From: Xylophilus ampelinus
GTDB taxonomy: Bacteria > Pseudomonadota > Gammaproteobacteria > Burkholderiales > Burkholderiaceae_C
Direction: 5' to 3'
NCBI RefSeq assembly: GCF_901875635.1
Contig: NZ_CABFMN010000014.1
Span: 1-8,660 of the forward strand
DNA length: 8,660 nt
This document shows, piece by piece, positions 1 through 7,727 of the stretch. Positions within the stretch are counted from its first letter, which is position 1. Each line of letters begins with the position of its first letter. The translations under genes were made by a program, and so were the position numbers. The notes below the pieces were generated by a model. That model saw only the letters and a program-made list of their open reading frames with translations, did no database searches and was not told the origin of the DNA.

Positions 1-61
1 CATTGGAGTACCTTCGGCTTCGCCTGCGGTGCGAGCCCCTTCGGAGCGGCCGGGCGGGGGC
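1..61. other. Short gap after proS; possible start codon of the next minus-strand gene at its edge
   Basis: This gap follows the proS stop codon. A 7-bp inverted repeat (GAGCCCC at 33-39, GGGGCTC at 57-63) overlaps the stop and could form a weak hairpin, but no T-run follows it on the minus strand, so a terminator is not supported. On the minus strand the first three bases read ATG, and GAAGGT lies a few bases upstream (positions 10-15). A co-oriented gene may therefore start exactly at the window edge. Only its start codon would be visible, so no product can be named. Confidence 0.3.
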
Positions 62-1803
<1,742 letters not shown>

Positions 1804-1807
<4 letters not shown>

Positions 1808-1908
1808 CGGGCGCGTCGAAGAGCGGTCAGGCAGGCTGAAAAACAAAGGGCCGCATGCACGGCCCTGGCTGGTCGACGCGGGGTGCGCCCCCTCATGCAT
1901 CTATGCAT
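1804..1908 (-). CDS. Possible proS leader ORF (34 codons), overlapping the proS start by ATGA
   Basis: A short frame begins ATG CAT AGA at 1908, with a second in-frame ATG at 1896. It runs through the whole proS leader hairpin and stops at a TGA inside ATGA shared with the proS start. It contains two proline codons close together, CCG (1881-1879) and CCA (1872-1870), in and next to the 5' arm of the leader's outer stem. The peptide is Arg/Ala-rich and matches nothing I recognise. Open frames of this length are common by chance in GC-rich DNA and no good Shine-Dalgarno is visible. It is listed because the overlap, the proline codons and the terminator together suit a translational-coupling or attenuation leader. 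Confidence 0.25.
1812..1880 (-). promoter_or_regulatory. 8-bp inverted repeat bracketing the proS leader hairpin
   Basis: TCGACGCG at 1873-1880 is the exact reverse complement of CGCGTCGA at 1812-1819. In proS RNA these arms would pair around the terminator hairpin. The 3' arm ends four bases before the proS start codon, covering the place where a ribosome binding site would sit. The pairing is seen directly. A role in controlling proS translation is inference. Confidence 0.4.
1839..1866 (-). terminator. Intrinsic-terminator-like hairpin in the proS leader (candidate attenuator)
   Basis: On the minus strand a perfect 7-bp stem AGGGCCG/CGGCCCT (1866-1860 and 1853-1847) with loop TGCATG runs into TTTGTTTTT (1847-1839), the classic shape of a Rho-independent terminator. 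It lies in sense about 31 bp upstream of the proS start. On the plus strand no T-run follows the stem, so it acts in one direction. Nothing between it and the proS start looks like a promoter, so proS transcripts probably pass through it, which suggests conditional termination. It could instead stop antisense transcription coming from rppH. Confidence 0.6.
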
Positions 1909-1911
1909 AAT
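1906..1911 (+). promoter_or_regulatory. Candidate -10 element for rppH
   Basis: CATAAT matches the TATAAT consensus at five of six positions and lies about 30 bp upstream of the rppH start. No convincing -35 hexamer is found 16-18 bp upstream, where the sequence is GC-rich. Two ATGCAT palindromes (1895-1900 and 1903-1908) overlap the element and could be a protein site or chance. Confidence 0.35.
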
Positions 1912-1940
1912 CGAACCAGTTCAAAAATTGGGGTTTGATT

Positions 1941-2624
1941 ATGCTTGACCGGGACGGCTTCAGGCCCAACGTCGGCATCGTCCTGCTCAACCAGAAGAAC
2001 CAGGTTTTTTGGGGCAAGCGCATCCGCACCCATTCCTGGCAATTTCCGCAGGGCGGGATCGATCGGGGAGAGACACCCGAACAGGCCATGTTCAGGGAAC
2101 TGCACGAGGAGGTCGGCCTCCTGCCCGAGCATGTCCGCATCGTCGCCCGCACGCGCGACTGGTTGCGCTACGAGGTGCCCGACCGCTTCATCCGCCGCGA
2201 TGCCCGCGGCCACTACAAGGGCCAGAAACAGATCTGGTACCTGCTCCAACTGGTGGGCCACGACTGGGACCTGAACCTGCGCGCCACCGACCATCCCGAA
2301 TTCGACGCCTGGCGCTGGCACGACTACTGGGTCCCGCTGGACGTGGTGGTCGAGTTCAAGCGCGGCGTCTACGAGATGGCCCTGACCGAGCTGGCGCGCT
2401 TCCTGCCCCGGCTGGACACGCGCAACCGCTTCCTGCGCAGTGGCATGCGCGGCCGCGAGGCCGATCGCCACACCGGACCCATCGCCGGCACCGAGCCGGC
2501 GTTCGAACTTCCACCGGGGGCGACCTTCGACCCCGACCCCAACGCCCCGCCTTCTTCCCATGCCGCATCGCCTTCCCCTTCTTCCCCGCCTTCCGCATCC
2601 GACGGGGTGCATGCACCTCGCTAG
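1941..2624 (+). CDS. rppH: RNA pyrophosphohydrolase (Nudix hydrolase)
   Basis: Removes pyrophosphate from the 5' triphosphate of mRNAs, exposing a monophosphate that stimulates RNase E-dependent decay. It acts in the cytoplasm. The 227-aa product opens [13 protein letters not shown], the typical RppH N-terminus. A complete Nudix box lies at residues 38-60: G38, E44, then REL at 52-54 and EEVGL at 56-60, with the metal-binding glutamates intact. The RppH-type segments [22 protein letters not shown] and [10 protein letters not shown] follow. I chose the ATG at 1941; an in-frame TTG at 1935 adds only two residues. After about residue 160 there is a tail, and from about 190 it is Pro/Ser-rich low-complexity sequence not present in short enterobacterial RppH. 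Its last 14 bp overlap the next gene, which suggests co-transcription. Confidence 0.95.
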   Translation: MLDRDGFRPNVGIVLLNQKNQVFWGKRIRTHSWQFPQGGIDRGETPEQAMFRELHEEVGLLPEHVRIVARTRDWLRYEVPDRFIRRDARGHYKGQKQIWYLLQLVGHDWDLNLRATDHPEFDAWRWHDYWVPLDVVVEFKRGVYEMALTELARFLPRLDTRNRFLRSGMRGREADRHTGPIAGTEPAFELPPGATFDPDPNAPPSSHAASPSPSSPPSASDGVHAPR

Positions 2625-3150
2625 CCTGGCGCTCGTCGCCGTGCTGGCGCTCGTTTCGGGCGCCGCGTTTGCGGAGGACCCTTACCGCAAGCTCGAACGC
2701 GGCGAAGACCTGAACCACAAGGGCGTGGAACGCGGCGAATGGAAGGAGACGGAAGCACCGCCGCCACCGGCATTCGACCTCAAGCGCCTCGTCCCCCTGG
2801 CCATGCCGCCGTACATGAGCCTCAAGTTCGGCGTCGATCCGCAGACGATGCAGCTCACGCCCGACGGGGTGGTCCGCTATGTCATCGTGGCCTACCGGGA
2901 GGCGGGCAATGCGACCAATGCCTTCTACGAGGCCGTGCGCTGCTCGACCGACGAGTACAAGACCTACGCGCGCTACGGTGGCGACGGCTGGTCGCCGGTC
3001 CCGGACGCAGAGTGGAAGAAGATCGACGACCGCAATTCGATCTACACGTCGGAACTTGCCAAGCAGTCGCTGTGCCGCGGCAACGCGCCGCGCGTCTCGG
3101 TCAGCGACATGGTGCGGGAACTCAAACGGCCCGAAGTTCTGATGCGATAG
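2611..3150 (+). CDS. CNP1-like family protein, probably exported
   Basis: The 179-aa product begins with a clear signal peptide: a hydrophobic stretch (about residues 5-19) and a likely cleavage after AAFA, residue 21. The mature part starts [12 protein letters not shown] and has an acidic, Pro-rich linker. It then carries the conserved block [20 protein letters not shown] (67-86), VRYVIVA, and [19 protein letters not shown] (103-121). There are two mature cysteines, C111 and C155, which could form a periplasmic disulfide. These features fit the CNP1-like family (cryptic neisserial protein 1) of betaproteobacteria, whose function is unknown. An upstream in-frame ATG at 2560 would put a Pro/His-rich segment before the signal sequence, so I prefer 2611. 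It overlaps rppH by 14 bp and is probably translationally coupled to it. The gene ends 9 bp from the convergent proB stop. Confidence 0.82.
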   Translation: MHLASLALVAVLALVSGAAFAEDPYRKLERGEDLNHKGVERGEWKETEAPPPPAFDLKRLVPLAMPPYMSLKFGVDPQTMQLTPDGVVRYVIVAYREAGNATNAFYEAVRCSTDEYKTYARYGGDGWSPVPDAEWKKIDDRNSIYTSELAKQSLCRGNAPRVSVSDMVRELKRPEVLMR

Positions 3151-3159
3151 GGACAGTTC

Positions 3160-4308
3160 TCAGCCCGCTGAGGGCATGAGCACCAGGTTGTCGCGGTGGA
3201 CCATCTCGGGCTCCGCCGCGTAGCCCAGCAGGCGCTCGAAGTCGGACGAGGGCCTGCGGCACAGGAGCCGCGCCTCGGCGCTCGAGTAGTTGGCCAGGCC
3301 GCGTGCCAGTTCGATGCCCTGCGGGTCGCGGATGGCGATCACATCGCCGCGCGAGAAGTCGCCCTCCACCGCCATCATGCCGATCGGCAGCAGGCTCTTA
3401 CCCTCGCCGCGTACCTTGGCGACGGCGCCCGCATCCACCGTGACCGAGCCGCGCATCTGCAGGTGGTCGGCCATCCAGCGCTTGCGCGCCTGGTGCTTGG
3501 CGGTCTGCGCGACCAGCAGGGTGCCGATGGATTCGCCCGCCGCGAGGCGCAGCAGCGCGTCCGGCTCGCGGCCCCAGGCGATGACGGTCGACGCGCCGGA
3601 GGCGGCCGCCCGCTTGGCGGCAAGGATCTTCGTGATCATGCCGCCGCGACCGATGCTCGAGCCGGCGCCGCCGGCCATCGCTTCGAGCGCGGGATCGCCG
3701 GCCTGGGCCTCGTGCACGAAGGTGGCCGCCGGGTCTCTGCGCGGGTCGGCGGTGTACAGGCCCTTCTGATCCGTGAGGATCACCAGCGCGTCGGCCTCCA
3801 CGAGGTTGGCCACCAGGGCACCCAGCGTGTCGTTGTCGCCGAACTTGATCTCGTCGTTGACGACCGTGTCGTTCTCGTTGATCACAGGCACCACCCCCAG
3901 GCCCAGCAAGGTGAGCAGGGTCGAGCGGCCATTGAGGTAGCGCTCGCGGTCCGCCAGGTCGGCATGGGTGAGCAGCACCTGGGCGCTGCCCAGGCCGTTC
4001 TCGCGTAGCTTCGTTTCGTAGATCTGCGCCAGGCCCATCTGGCCCACCGCGGCAGCGGCCTGGAGTTCGTTGACCTCCTTCGGGCGGCTCGTCCAGCCCA
4101 GGCGCTTCATGCCCTCGGCGATGGCGCCGCTGGACACCATCACCACCTCGCGGCCGTCGCGCACCAGCGCCGCCAGTTGCCGGCACCATTCACCGATGGC
4201 CTGCTCGTCGAGCCCACGGCCTTCGTTGGTGACCAGGCTGGAGCCCACCTTGACCACGATGCGACGCGCATCGCGCAGGACGGTGGAGGTGAAGGAGTTC
4301 GAAGTCAT
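3160..4308 (-). CDS. proB: Glutamate 5-kinase with C-terminal PUA domain
   Basis: Catalyses the first step of proline biosynthesis, ATP-dependent phosphorylation of glutamate to gamma-glutamyl phosphate, in the cytoplasm. In the family it is feedback-inhibited by proline. The 382-aa product has an amino-acid kinase domain (about 13-255) with VVKVGSS (18-24), MVSSGA (57-62), INENDTV (143-149), FGDND (156-160) and [11 protein letters not shown] (179-189). A PUA domain follows (about 286-362; [25 protein letters not shown]). The length is normal for two-domain ProB. The start is the ATG at 4308; no strong Shine-Dalgarno precedes it and the exact start is less certain than the family. It lies 72 bp downstream of obgE on the same strand. 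No proA (second pathway step) is in the window. Confidence 0.96.
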   Translation of the reverse strand: MTSNSFTSTVLRDARRIVVKVGSSLVTNEGRGLDEQAIGEWCRQLAALVRDGREVVMVSSGAIAEGMKRLGWTSRPKEVNELQAAAAVGQMGLAQIYETKLRENGLGSAQVLLTHADLADRERYLNGRSTLLTLLGLGVVPVINENDTVVNDEIKFGDNDTLGALVANLVEADALVILTDQKGLYTADPRRDPAATFVHEAQAGDPALEAMAGGAGSSIGRGGMITKILAAKRAAASGASTVIAWGREPDALLRLAAGESIGTLLVAQTAKHQARKRWMADHLQMRGSVTVDAGAVAKVRGEGKSLLPIGMMAVEGDFSRGDVIAIRDPQGIELARGLANYSSAEARLLCRRPSSDFERLLGYAAEPEMVHRDNLVLMPSAG

Positions 4309-4352
4309 ACGAGCCGAAAACGGGCGGAGAAGACGCGGATATTGCGCGGACA

Positions 4353-4369
4353 GCTATCGATTCGATAGC
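4353..4369. repeat. Perfect extragenic palindrome between obgE and proB
   Basis: GCTATCG and CGATAGC form a perfect 7-bp inverted repeat around a 3-base loop. No T-run follows on either strand, so this is not a standard intrinsic terminator. TTTG precedes it on the minus strand. It could be a dispersed extragenic palindrome, an mRNA-stabilising hairpin at the obgE 3' end, or an operator for proB. Confidence 0.55.
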
Positions 4370-4380
4370 AAACAGATCGA

Positions 4381-5460
<1,080 letters not shown>

Positions 5461-5527
5461 TTACAAATGCGGCGTTGTGGGCGCGGCTCGGGCAAGGAAG
5501 GTCACGCCATGCGAGACCCGGAAATGA

Positions 5528-5553
5528 CGAAGCCCCGACAGGGCGGGGCTTCG
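5528..5553 (-). terminator. Strong hairpin between rpmA and obgE (partial terminator or processing site)
   Basis: CGAAGCCCCG (5528-5537) and CGGGGCTTCG (5544-5553) form a perfect 10-bp stem with a 6-base loop, 27 bp after the rpmA stop. On the minus strand it is followed by TCATTTCC, a poor T-run, so termination would be inefficient. This suits lowering obgE expression relative to the abundant ribosomal proteins, or protecting the 3' end of rplU-rpmA mRNA. Confidence 0.6.
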
Positions 5554-5579
5554 GAGGTGGGCTGGACTTCCGAGGAAGT

Positions 5580-5837
5580 TCAGACCGGGGTCACGCTGAC
5601 CGTATGCTTGTTCAACGCACCCTTGGTGCCGAAGGAGATGCGGCCATCGACGAGCGCGAACAGCGTATGGTCCTTGCCGACACCGACGTTTACGCCCGCG
5701 TGCATGCGGGTGCCGCGCTGGCGCACGATGATCGAACCGGCGCTGACGACCTGGCCGCCGAAGGCCTTCACGCCGAGCATCTTGGGCTTGGAATCGCGCC
5801 CGTTTCGCGTAGAGCCGCCGCCTTTTTTCTGTGCCAT
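5580..5837 (-). CDS. rpmA: 50S ribosomal protein L27
   Basis: Large-subunit protein whose N-terminus reaches the peptidyl-transferase centre. The 85-aa product matches the family length and begins [19 protein letters not shown]. The typical L27 segments follow: [11 protein letters not shown] (21-31), [19 protein letters not shown] (34-52), and a C-terminal DGRISF. It starts directly at the mature-type MAQKKGGG end, without the cleaved N-terminal extension seen in Firmicutes L27. It begins 15 bp downstream of the rplU stop, with GGAG upstream of the start, and is co-transcribed with rplU. Confidence 0.98.
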   Translation of the reverse strand: MAQKKGGGSTRNGRDSKPKMLGVKAFGGQVVSAGSIIVRQRGTRMHAGVNVGVGKDHTLFALVDGRISFGTKGALNKHTVSVTPV

Positions 5838-5852
5838 GGTGTCCTGCTCCGA

Positions 5853-6164
5853 TTAGCCGGCAATCGCGCCGATTTGCAGTTCGGTGAACTGCTGGCGATG
5901 GCCTTGGCGTTTCTGATAGTGCTTGCGACGGCGCATCTTGAAGATGCGAACCTTGTCGTGCTTGCCATGCGCCACGACCGTGGCCGTGACGGTTGCGCCG
6001 GACACCAGGGGGGTGCCGACCTTGATTTCAGCGCCGTTGCCGACGGCCAGAACCTGGTCGATCACGATTTCCTGGCCAACGTCCGCAGCAATCTGTTCTA
6101 CTTTGATTTTTTCGCCGGAAGCAACGCGATACTGCTTGCCACCGGTTTTTATGACCGCGTACAT
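5853..6164 (-). CDS. rplU: 50S ribosomal protein L21
   Basis: Large-subunit protein that binds 23S rRNA. The product is 103 aa, the usual length. It opens [20 protein letters not shown] and has the basic segment [20 protein letters not shown] near the end, typical of L21. A longer in-frame start at 6239 exists but would add 25 residues coded by the leader, beyond the L21 N-terminus, and would start almost at the -10 box. I therefore use the ATG at 6164, which has AGAAGGG upstream. First gene of the rplU-rpmA-obgE cluster and divergent from ispB. Confidence 0.98.
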   Translation of the reverse strand: MYAVIKTGGKQYRVASGEKIKVEQIAADVGQEIVIDQVLAVGNGAEIKVGTPLVSGATVTATVVAHGKHDKVRIFKMRRRKHYQKRQGHRQQFTELQIGAIAG

Positions 6165-6181
6165 AGGGACCCTTCTTGGTA

Positions 6182-6228
6182 TTCCAGGAACAGGGCTCCT
6201 GGAAGATGGCTCCGCAGCGAATTCTGCG
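6182..6228 (-). promoter_or_regulatory. rplU 5' leader with two consecutive hairpins
   Basis: Between the likely rplU promoter and start codon are two perfect inverted repeats. TTCCAGGA/TCCTGGAA (6182-6189 and 6197-6204) has an 8-bp stem and 7-base loop. CGCAG/CTGCG (6213-6217 and 6224-6228) has a 5-bp stem and 6-base loop. In RNA they would stand one after the other upstream of the ribosome binding site. Autoregulation by a ribosomal protein is a possibility only. I do not recognise a described leader motif. Confidence 0.45.
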
Positions 6229-6237
6229 AAGCCTTCC

Positions 6238-6243
6238 ACTATA
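6238..6243 (-). promoter_or_regulatory. Candidate -10 element of the rplU-rpmA-obgE promoter
   Basis: On the minus strand the hexamer is TATAGT, five of six matches to TATAAT, in a GC-rich background and 74 bp upstream of the rplU start. The -35 region about 17-18 bp further upstream is weak (CTGGCG). The predicted transcript would start near 6231 and include both leader hairpins. Confidence 0.55.
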
Positions 6244-6306
6244 CCATGCAGATCGCCTCCGCGCCAGACAGGCGCCCAGGCTGCCGGCCCGCCTCAGGGC
6301 GCTCCC

Positions 6307-6312
6307 TATAAT
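6307..6312 (+). promoter_or_regulatory. ispB: Consensus -10 element of the ispB promoter
   Basis: A perfect TATAAT lies 44 bp upstream of the proposed ispB TTG start. The best -35 match upstream (CTGCCG, 6281-6286) is poor and 20 bp away. The box places the ispB transcript start near 6319. This argues against the long frame that opens at 6176. Confidence 0.6.
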
Positions 6313-6355
6313 CTGCGGCTTTCTTCGAACCCCTCGCGCCCCGGCGCCGCTGCCC

Positions 6356-7342
6356 TTGTCCGCCCCTACCCCCTCCGCCAGTTCTGCCGCCCTGGACCTC
6401 ATCGCCGGCGACATGGCCGAGGTGGACAAGGTCATTTCTGCACGGCTGGATACCGGCGTGCCGCTGGTGAGCCAAGTGTCGAGGTACATCATCGCCGCTG
6501 GCGGCAAGCGCCTGCGGCCCGCGCTGTTGCTGCTGATGTGCGGCGCCCTGGGCTACACCGGCAAACAGCGCTTCAACCTCGCTGCGGTGGTGGAGTTCAT
6601 CCACACCGCCACCCTGCTGCACGACGACGTCGTCGACGAGTCCACGATGCGGCGCGGGCGACCCACAGCCAACGAGTCCTTCGGCAATGCCGCGAGCGTG
6701 CTGGTCGGCGATTTCCTGTATTCGCGTGCCTTCCAGATGATGCTGGGCTCGCGCGACATGCGCGTGATGGAGATCCTGGCCGACGCGACCAACGTGATCG
6801 CCGAAGGCGAGGTGCTCCAGCTGATGAACATGGGGGACGCATCGCTGGACGAGACGGCCTACCTGCACGTCATCCGATCCAAGACCGCCAAGCTGTTCGA
6901 GGCCAGCACCCAGCTTGCTGCCGTGCTGGCAGGCGCTTCGCCCGAAGTGGAAGCCGCCTGCGCCCGATACGGGCAGGCGCTCGGGACGGCATTCCAGGTG
7001 GTCGACGACGTTCTCGACTACGCGGGCGACGCCGCCGAGACAGGCAAGAACGTGGGCGATGACCTGCGCGAAGGCAAGACAACGTTGCCTCTCATTCTTG
7101 CCATGCAGCGCGGCCGTCCCGAGCAGGCAGAACTGGTCCGCAACGCGATCCAGCAGGGCGACGTCAGCCGGTTGCCCCAGCTCATTGCGGTGGTGAAGGA
7201 AACCGGCGCGCTAGACGCCACGCGCGCCGCGGCGGCAGCCGAAGCGCAACGTGCGATCGACGCGTTGGCGATGCTGCCGGCCAATTCCTTCACCGAAGGT
7301 TTGCTACAATTGGCGGCTCAGTTGCTTGAACGCCGAGCCTAA
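6356..7342 (+). CDS. ispB: Polyprenyl (octaprenyl-type) diphosphate synthase
   Basis: Trans-prenyltransferase that condenses isopentenyl diphosphate onto an allylic diphosphate to make the long side chain of ubiquinone. The product is 328 aa from the proposed start. It has GGKRLRP (49-55), the first Asp-rich motif DDVVD with following DESTMRRGRPT (90-104), GDFLYSRAF (118-126), the KTAKLFEAS region (176-184), and the second Asp-rich motif in FQVVDDVLDYAGD (213-225). Then comes GKNVGDDLREGKTTLPLI (230-247). All catalytic aspartates are present. The start is uncertain: TTG at 6356 fits the promoter and gives MSAPTPSASSAALDLIAGDM, while ATG at 6413 would begin at MAEVDKVI. Chain length cannot be read from sequence, so octaprenyl is by family analogy. 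Divergent from rplU, a common proteobacterial arrangement, and directly upstream of tRNA-Pro. Confidence 0.93.
   Translation: MSAPTPSASSAALDLIAGDMAEVDKVISARLDTGVPLVSQVSRYIIAAGGKRLRPALLLLMCGALGYTGKQRFNLAAVVEFIHTATLLHDDVVDESTMRRGRPTANESFGNAASVLVGDFLYSRAFQMMLGSRDMRVMEILADATNVIAEGEVLQLMNMGDASLDETAYLHVIRSKTAKLFEASTQLAAVLAGASPEVEAACARYGQALGTAFQVVDDVLDYAGDAAETGKNVGDDLREGKTTLPLILAMQRGRPEQAELVRNAIQQGDVSRLPQLIAVVKETGALDATRAAAAAEAQRAIDALAMLPANSFTEGLLQLAAQLLERRA
7302..7310 (+). promoter_or_regulatory. Extended -10 promoter for tRNA-Pro inside ispB
   Basis: TGCTACAAT combines an upstream TG with TACAAT (five of six -10 matches) about 70 bp before the tRNA 5' end. It sits within the last codons of ispB. 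No strong -35 is visible, which extended -10 promoters tolerate. The tRNA leader would be about 60 nt. Confidence 0.55.
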
Positions 7343-7378
7343 GTCACCAGCGAAGGTCGAGTTTCAAATCTGGCACAT

Positions 7379-7455
7379 CGGGGTGTAGCTTAGCCTGGTA
7401 GAGCGCTACGTTCGGGACGTAGAGGCCGGAGGTTCGAATCCTCTCACCCCGACCA
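7379..7455 (+). tRNA. tRNA-Pro, anticodon CGG
   Basis: A 77-nt cloverleaf with encoded CCA. The acceptor stem is CGGGGTG (7379-7385) with CACCCCG (7445-7451), discriminator A at 7452, and CCA at 7453-7455. The anticodon stem is CTACG/CGTAG (7406-7410 and 7418-7422) around loop TTCGGGA, giving anticodon CGG for codon CCG, with G37 as in proline tRNAs. The T arm is GGAGG TTCGAAT CCTCT with one G-T pair. It lies 36 bp downstream of ispB. Its 3' end is the likely attachment site for the element that follows. Confidence 0.97.
7431..7455 (+). other. Probable attL core at the tRNA-Pro 3' end
   Basis: Tyrosine integrases commonly use the 3' half of a tRNA gene as attachment site and restore it on integration. 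Here an integrase fragment begins 272 bp after an intact tRNA-Pro and reads away from it, as expected at the left end of an integrated element. The T arm to CCA is the likely core. No second copy is in the window, so the exact core is undefined. Confidence 0.5.
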
Positions 7456-7503
7456 GGATTTCTTCAAACAAATCAGCAACTTAGCTTCCGCGCCATGCGG
7501 AGC

Positions 7504-7531
7504 GCCTGCCTAAATCTTAGGCAAAGCAGGC
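7504..7531. repeat. Nested inverted repeat downstream of tRNA-Pro
   Basis: GCCTGC (7504-7509) pairs with GCAGGC (7526-7531). Inside it GCCTAA (7508-7513) pairs with TTAGGC (7517-7522) around loop ATC, sharing two bases with the outer arm. The two stems can form alternatively, or as one bulged hairpin. It is not followed by a T-run. Confidence 0.5.
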
Positions 7532-7534
7532 AGG

Positions 7535-7556
7535 TTGTTCCAAATTTGTTCCAAAT
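7535..7556. repeat. Perfect tandem repeat, 11 bp x 2
   Basis: TTGTTCCAAAT occurs twice head to tail with no mismatch and no spacer. One helical turn of spacing between the copies suits two protein molecules bound side by side on one DNA face. Lying between the tRNA attachment site and the integrase, the copies are candidates for integrase arm-type or excisionase sites. The repeat is seen; the role is inferred. Confidence 0.55.
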
Positions 7557-7624
7557 CGGTCGGTTCACGGGTTCGTTTCCCTTCGCGCAGTTGCGCTCCC
7601 ACGACCATCTCCCACCTGCTTCAC

Positions 7625-7650
7625 CGCAGCCCTTGGCATCAAGGGTTGCG
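7625..7650. repeat. Eleven-bp hairpin upstream of the integrase
   Basis: CGCAGCCCTTG (7625-7635) pairs with CAAGGGTTGCG (7640-7650) along 11 bp, with one G-T pair, around loop GCAT. TTTT occurs seven bases later on the plus strand. That is too far for a standard terminator, though it might still stop read-through from tRNA-Pro. Confidence 0.5.
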
Positions 7651-7651
7651 C

Positions 7652-7673
7652 GAGCGTTTTAGCTAAATCGCTC
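7652..7673. promoter_or_regulatory. 22-bp imperfect palindrome, operator-like
   Basis: The site is centred on TAGCTA with outer arms GAGCG and CGCTC. Ten of eleven symmetric positions match. It lies about 55 bp before the integrase start, a usual place for a repressor or self-regulating integrase operator. No regulator gene is in the window, so the ligand is unknown. Confidence 0.4.
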
Positions 7674-7695
7674 ACGGCAAGTGCGCTCGCTACAC

Positions 7696-7723
7696 GGGTC
7701 TCCAGTAACTTTTTTGGAGATTC
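7696..7723 (+). promoter_or_regulatory. Hairpin that would cover the integrase ribosome binding site
   Basis: TCTCCA (7699-7704) is the exact complement of TGGAGA (7715-7720), extended to 9 bp by G-T and G-C pairs out to 7696 and 7723, around a 10-base loop. The 3' arm contains GGAGA (7716-7720), the good Shine-Dalgarno seven bases before the integrase ATG. In RNA the site would be hidden, which would limit integrase translation. Confidence 0.4.
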
Positions 7724-7727
7724 CCAA

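Larger units (their letters stand above)
7456..7727. other. Repeat-rich gap between tRNA-Pro and the integrase
   Basis: No gene is supported in these 272 bases. They hold a bulged hairpin, a tandem 11-bp repeat, an 11-bp hairpin, a 22-bp palindrome and a hairpin over the integrase ribosome binding site, each listed separately. There is also a small stem TCCGC/GCGGA (7487-7491 and 7497-7501). The make-up is less GC-rich than the upstream chromosome, and the density of symmetric sequence fits an attachment and integrase control region. Confidence 0.6.

Noticed and set aside
1808..1900. N-terminal extension of ProS from an ATG at 1900
   Set aside because: The 31 extra residues are not part of known ProRS N-termini and would be coded through a terminator hairpin. 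[15 protein letters not shown] at 1807 matches the family start.
1808..1910. T-box riboswitch in the proS leader
   Set aside because: No T-box conserved sequence or specifier-loop layout is seen, the leader is only about 100 nt, and T-boxes belong mainly to Gram-positive bacteria.
6165..6239. L21 starting 25 residues upstream at 6239
   Set aside because: L21 is about 103 residues and starts [12 protein letters not shown]. The extra part falls in the hairpin-bearing leader and begins almost at the -10 box.
6176..6355. Extended IspB N-terminus from an ATG at 6176
   Set aside because: It would place about 60 Arg/Pro/Leu-rich residues before the conserved domain and would start upstream of the consensus -10 box of the gene.
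7569..7581. T-arm-like GGGTTCGTTTCCC, possible second tRNA fragment or att copy
   Set aside because: Only the GGTTCG core is shared with the tRNA-Pro T arm. No acceptor stem, CCA or longer match is present, so chance is likely.
7456..7727. CRISPR array or phase-variation repeat tract
   Set aside because: Only two copies of one 11-bp unit, no spacers and no simple-sequence tract long enough for slippage.
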